Below, piece by piece: positions 60,709 through 64,000 of a stretch of 64,000 bases of DNA. The notes beneath the pieces were generated by a model, which saw only the letters and a list, made by a program, of their open reading frames with translations, had not been told where the DNA came from and searched no databases. A program made the translations under genes and the position numbers. Position 1 is the stretch's first letter. Each line of letters starts with the position of its first letter. This DNA is from Solanum dulcamara (Eukaryota; Streptophyta; Magnoliopsida; Solanales; Solanaceae), in contig NC_077248.1 of the NCBI RefSeq assembly GCF_947179165.1, forward strand, positions 14,787,256-14,851,255. The letters run 5' to 3'.

Positions 60709-61076
60709 GCCCAGGCAGACGTACCCTTGGCCTTATGGATTCTACCGATGCCAACCCCTTTCCTGCACGCATGCCCATCCAGTGCCATGCGCCTATCTTG
60801 CACATACCCACCTGATGCCATGTGCCTGTCCGCCTGGTGTCATGCGCCTAACTCGCGCATGCTTGTGCCTGATGCCATGTGCCTGCCTCGCGCATGTCTG
60901 CTTGGTGCTATGCGCCTAGCTTGCGTATTCCCTTGCCTGTTGCCATGCGCCTCGCGCATGTCTGCTTGTCCACTTGATGCCATGTACCTGTCTCGCACAT
61001 GGCCTTGCTTGTTGCCATGTGCCTAGCCTGCGCATGCCTGCATCTGATGCCCTGCGCCTAACTCGCACCACTGACA
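60709..61076 (+). other. 5' ETS fragment with subrepeats upstream of 18S
   Basis: GC-rich sequence directly before the 18S. From about 60765 to 61065 it consists of roughly nine imperfect units of 30-37 bases built on TGCCATGYGCCT...CTCGCGCATG. Position before 18S and composition fit the external transcribed spacer of 45S rDNA. The Cys/Pro-rich ORFs are products of this repeat. Confidence 0.78.
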
Positions 61077-61978
61077 TCCGTCAAGCTTCTTGCTAGTAGT
61101 CATATGCTTGTCTCAAAGATTAAGCTATGCATGTGTAAGTATGAACAAATTTAGACTGTGAAACTGCGAATGGCTTATTAAATCAGTTATAGTTTGTTTG
61201 ATGGTATCTACTACTCGAATAACCATAGTAATTCTAGAGCTAATAGGTGCAACAAACCCCGACTTCTAGAAGGGATGCATTTATTAGATAAAAGGTCGAT
61301 GCGGGCTCTACCCGTTACTGTGATGATTCATGATAACTCAACGGATTGCACGACTATTATGCCGATGACGCATCATTCAAATTTCTGCCCTATCAACTTT
61401 CGATGGTAGGATAGTGGCCTACCATGGTAGTGATGGGTGACGGAGAATTAGGGTTCGATTCCGAAGAGGGAGCCTGAGAAATGGCTACCACATCCAAGGA
61501 AGGTAGCAGGCGCGCAAATTACCCAATCCTGACACGGGGGGGTAGTGACAATAAATAACAATACCGGACTCTATGAGTCTGGTAATTGGAATGAGTACAA
61601 TCTAAATCCCTTAACGAGGATCCATTGTAGGACAAGTCTAGCACCAGCAGCCGCAGTAATTCTAGCTCGTATAGCATATATTTAAGTTGTTGTAGTTAAA
61701 AAGCTCATAGTTGGACTTTGGGATAGGCCGGCCGGCCCGCCCTAGTTGTGCACCGATCATCTTGTCCCTTCTATCGGTGATACGCTCCTAGCCTTAATTG
61801 GCTGGGTCGTGCCTCCGGCGCTGTTACTTTGAAGAAATTAGAGTGCTCAAAGCAAGACTAAGCTCTGTATACATTAGCATGGGATAACATTATAGGATTT
61901 CGGTCCTATTACATTGGCCTTCGAGATCGGAGTAATGATTAATAGGGACAGTCGGGGGCATTTGTATTTCATAGTCAA

Positions 61979-62013
<35 letters not shown>

Positions 62014-62016
62014 CGT

Positions 62017-62053
<37 letters not shown>

Positions 62054-62278
62054 TGAAAGTTAGGGGCTTGAAAATGATCAGATACTGTCCTAGTCTCAAC
62101 CATAAACAATGCCGACCAAGAATCGTCGGATGTTGCTTTTAGCACTCCGCCGGCACCTTATCAAAAATCAAAGTTTTTAGGTTCTGGGGGGAGTATGGTC
62201 ACAAGGCTGAAACTTAAAGGAATTGATGGAAGGGCACCACCAGGAGTGGAGCCTGCGGCTTAATTTGACTCAACACGG

Positions 62279-62345
<67 letters not shown>

Positions 62346-62595
62346 GGTGGTGCATGGTCGTTCTTAGTTGGTGGAGCGATTTATCTGGTTAATTCCGTTA
62401 ACGAACGAGACCTCAGCCTGCTAACTAGCTATGCGGAGGTATCCCTTCGTGGCCAGCTTCTTAGAGGGACTACGACTTTTTAGGCCACAAAAGTTTGAGG
62501 CAATAATAGGTCTTTAATGCTTTTAGATGTTTTAGGCCGCACGCATGCTACACTGATGTATTTAATGAGTTTATAGCCTTGGCCGAGAAGCCCGA

Positions 62596-62627
<32 letters not shown>

Positions 62628-62884
62628 TATCATTGCAATTGTTGTTCTTCAACAAGGAATTCCTATTAAGCGCGAGTCATCAGCTCGCATTGACTACATC
62701 CCTCCCCTTTGTACACACCGCCTATCGCTCCTATCGATGGAATAATCCGGTAAAATGTTTGAATCGCGGCAACGTGGGTGGTTCGCTGCCTGTGATGTCG
62801 TGAAAAGTCTATTGAACCTTATCATTTAGAGGAAAGAGAAGTCGTAACAAGGTTTTTGTAGGTGAACCTACGGAAGGATCATTG
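61077..62884 (+). rRNA. 18S rRNA, full length (about 1,808 nt) but mutated
   Basis: It covers the whole plant small-subunit rRNA from the GTAGTCATATGCTTGTCTC region to AGGTGAACCTACGGAAGG and ATCATTG. Recognisable landmarks are AATTAGGGTTCGATTCCG, GCAGCCGCAGTAATTC (normally GCGGTAATTC), GTGAAATTCTTGGATTTATG, AACTTAAAGGAATTGATGG and TTTGTACACACCGCC followed by TATCGCTC where the normal gene has CGTCGCTC. The first ~15 bases are altered (no TACCTGGTTGATCC). Many changes are C-to-T or G-to-A at CpG-type sites, including conserved functional positions, so this is most likely a pseudogene. Length is close to normal, so few indels have occurred. Confidence 0.95.
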
Positions 62885-62904
62885 TCGAAACCTGCAGAGC
62901 AGGA
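62885..62904 (+). other. ITS1 start, about 20 bases only
   Basis: TCGAAACCTGCAGAGCAG directly follows the 18S end and matches the start of Solanaceae ITS1. The match then stops; 5.8S, ITS2 and 25S do not follow. Confidence 0.75.
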
Positions 62905-63743
62905 GGTATGGCACTTGCTAAGATGAGTAGGAGGCGCGACCGTCGTGTGCAAGGAGCATTATTGTGGGCAGATAGGAGCTGACGGAGGCCTCATGCCCTC
63001 TGGGTTTACCGAATTTGAGAATCCGAGCTGCTGCTCGCGGGAGCGGCTTTTGGGTTCACCCCATGCACAGAGCGCGAGGGGTAAAGGCGACCGATTGTGA
63101 GCGATAATGCCCAGGCATTGGGTATGCAGCACAGGAAACTGATTTCGGGTGAGCCTGATTTGTGCTCGCCCCACATTTGAGATGGCGTACAGGTCGGGAC
63201 GTCGCTGCGCGAGTAGGGATCCAACCTAACCATATAAGCCGAGCACCACTCATGCGTCCTGCGTCCGAATGCTTCGTCGATGCGAGCCCGACACCCGCAC
63301 CAATGCCTAGTATTAGATGCCGTACGCCGACAAAGATGTCGACGTTGCAAGGCCAAAGCAAGCCCCGCCTAATGTGAACCCGCCTGAGGATGGGAGAAGT
63401 TAATCCCGCAAGAGGCGACGAAAGCACGCCAAAGCTTCTGTGCGGGCACCCCCAACGTCGGTCGTCAGCGCTCGATCGTACTCGGCTTAGCCCCGTGCGT
63501 ACGGTTCCTAGAGATTATCAATTAGTATCTATTGCCTGCAGACCTTCGCGAGGAATGCCACCACTAGCGCGCCAAGACCGCCCGATGGGCCGTCGTTGAC
63601 CTATTTTTGTAGGTGCTCGGTGGCGTCGCAAAGACTAGCCATGCATGCCATCGTGCGCCCATGTTGCATGCCGACGAGCCCTCTGGATGCCTGTGTTGGC
63701 CGGCTGCAGTCGCCCCTGTGTGCCTTCAACACCTCTACCCCCC
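62905..63743 (-). other. 5' ETS in opposite orientation
   Basis: GC-rich sequence lying just downstream (on the minus strand) of the Pol I start motif at 63743, so by position the external transcribed spacer of a second rDNA unit pointing away from 64000. It runs into the ITS1 stub instead of an 18S start on its own strand. A stretch at 62920-62955 (GATGAGTAGGAGGCGCG) resembles part of 25S and may be a further small rDNA piece. ORFs here are artefacts of the GC-rich sequence. Confidence 0.65.
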
Positions 63744-63755
63744 TTATATATGCTT
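63734..63755 (-). promoter_or_regulatory. RNA polymerase I transcription start motif (minus)
   Basis: The minus strand reads GCATATATAAGGGGGGTAG, matching the plant rDNA start consensus TATATA(A/G)GGGG. As in Solanaceae rDNA, it is followed by GC-rich ETS and preceded by AT-rich spacer. It points to lower coordinates, into the ETS and then against the 18S at 61077-62884. Confidence 0.85.
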
Positions 63756-64000
63756 AAAAAACAACCAAGTAGTAGGAGTAGACATGATTTTTCCAGAGAA
63801 TCATAATGGACATGTACAACTACAAGTGGCACATTCTAAGGTGCAAACACACTTTGGCTTGCACAAGTGGCTTTTAAATGTCCAAAATAATAGTTTTCAA
63901 CTAATTGTTTTTTGGGAAAATTCCTAAAAAATAATTAATAAATTAATAAAAAAAGAAAAAAATTATAAAAAAATATAAAAACACCACCAAAAAATTGCTA
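63756..64000 (-). other. AT-rich rDNA intergenic spacer upstream of the Pol I start
   Basis: AT-rich sequence that becomes almost purely A/T near the window end, fitting the spacer upstream of Solanaceae rDNA starts. Nothing coding; it runs off the window. Confidence 0.6.

Noticed and set aside
60653..61026. Cys/Pro/Ala-rich ORFs that look like a repeat protein
   Set aside because: They arise from ETS subrepeats before 18S rRNA.
62959..63927. Many ORFs on both strands in GC-rich sequence
   Set aside because: GC-rich rDNA spacer lacks stop codons by chance; no domain is recognisable.
1..64000. Endogenous pararetrovirus sequences
   Set aside because: All RT regions seen have integrase, LTR or LINE context; no movement-protein or coat-protein segment was recognised.
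1..64000. tRNA genes
   Set aside because: The only tRNA-like matches found are primer binding sites; no cloverleaf was seen by eye, though a tRNAscan run would be decisive.

Overview
The window is nuclear DNA from a flowering plant, most likely a member of the nightshade family (Solanaceae). The basis is a spliced plant HECT ubiquitin ligase gene, plant-type Ty3/gypsy chromovirus, Ogre/Tat and Ty1/copia retrotransposons, RTE- and L1-type LINEs with Solanaceae-like 3' ends, and plant 45S rDNA pieces with a TATATAAGGGG Pol I start motif. The genus cannot be fixed from sequence alone. A large retrotransposon-rich genome such as pepper fits, but that is inference.

Only one intact host protein gene is present: UPL3, a HECT-type E3 ubiquitin ligase (minus strand, 12178-24088). 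It has 17 coding exons, all with GT-AG introns and an open frame of 1,854 codons. Intron 8 carries an RTE LINE fragment in antisense and a 130-bp tandem duplication. Truncated copia elements lie on both sides, each with its 3' LTR toward the gene.

1-11046: a decayed copia element (plus) is broken by a Ty3/gypsy chromovirus of the Tekay/Del type (minus) with LTRs, PBS, PPT and a gag-pol reading frame damaged only by four stop codons. Its ends are rearranged: a 573-bp inverted piece of LTR sits outside the 3' LTR, and the 5' LTR is cut at the same internal point. 24480-28142: a copia remnant (minus) split by a solo LTR with a perfect 5-bp target duplication. 28143-49364: two badly decayed chromoviruses placed head to head (minus 28.2-35.8 kb, plus 35.8-49.4 kb). 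A MITE-like element interrupts the first, and a 6.3-kb L1 LINE with a target duplication interrupts the 3' LTR of the second. 49365-60160: two Ogre/Tat fragments; the second begins with its own LTR inside the RT start of the first. Both carry an aspartic protease and a G-patch-like motif.

60160-64000: a scrambled 45S rDNA cluster. In order it holds a 25S fragment (minus), ETS subrepeats and a full-length but mutated 18S (plus), about 20 bases of ITS1, then an ETS and Pol I promoter pointing the opposite way (minus), then AT-rich spacer. The cluster is joined directly to the truncated second Ogre element.

Apart from UPL3, nothing here looks like a working gene set. The region is best read as a gene island inside nested, decaying retroelements that ends in rearranged rDNA. 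I did not find a convincing new biological system. The most unusual structures are the inverted rDNA mosaic and the gypsy element with shuffled LTR ends.
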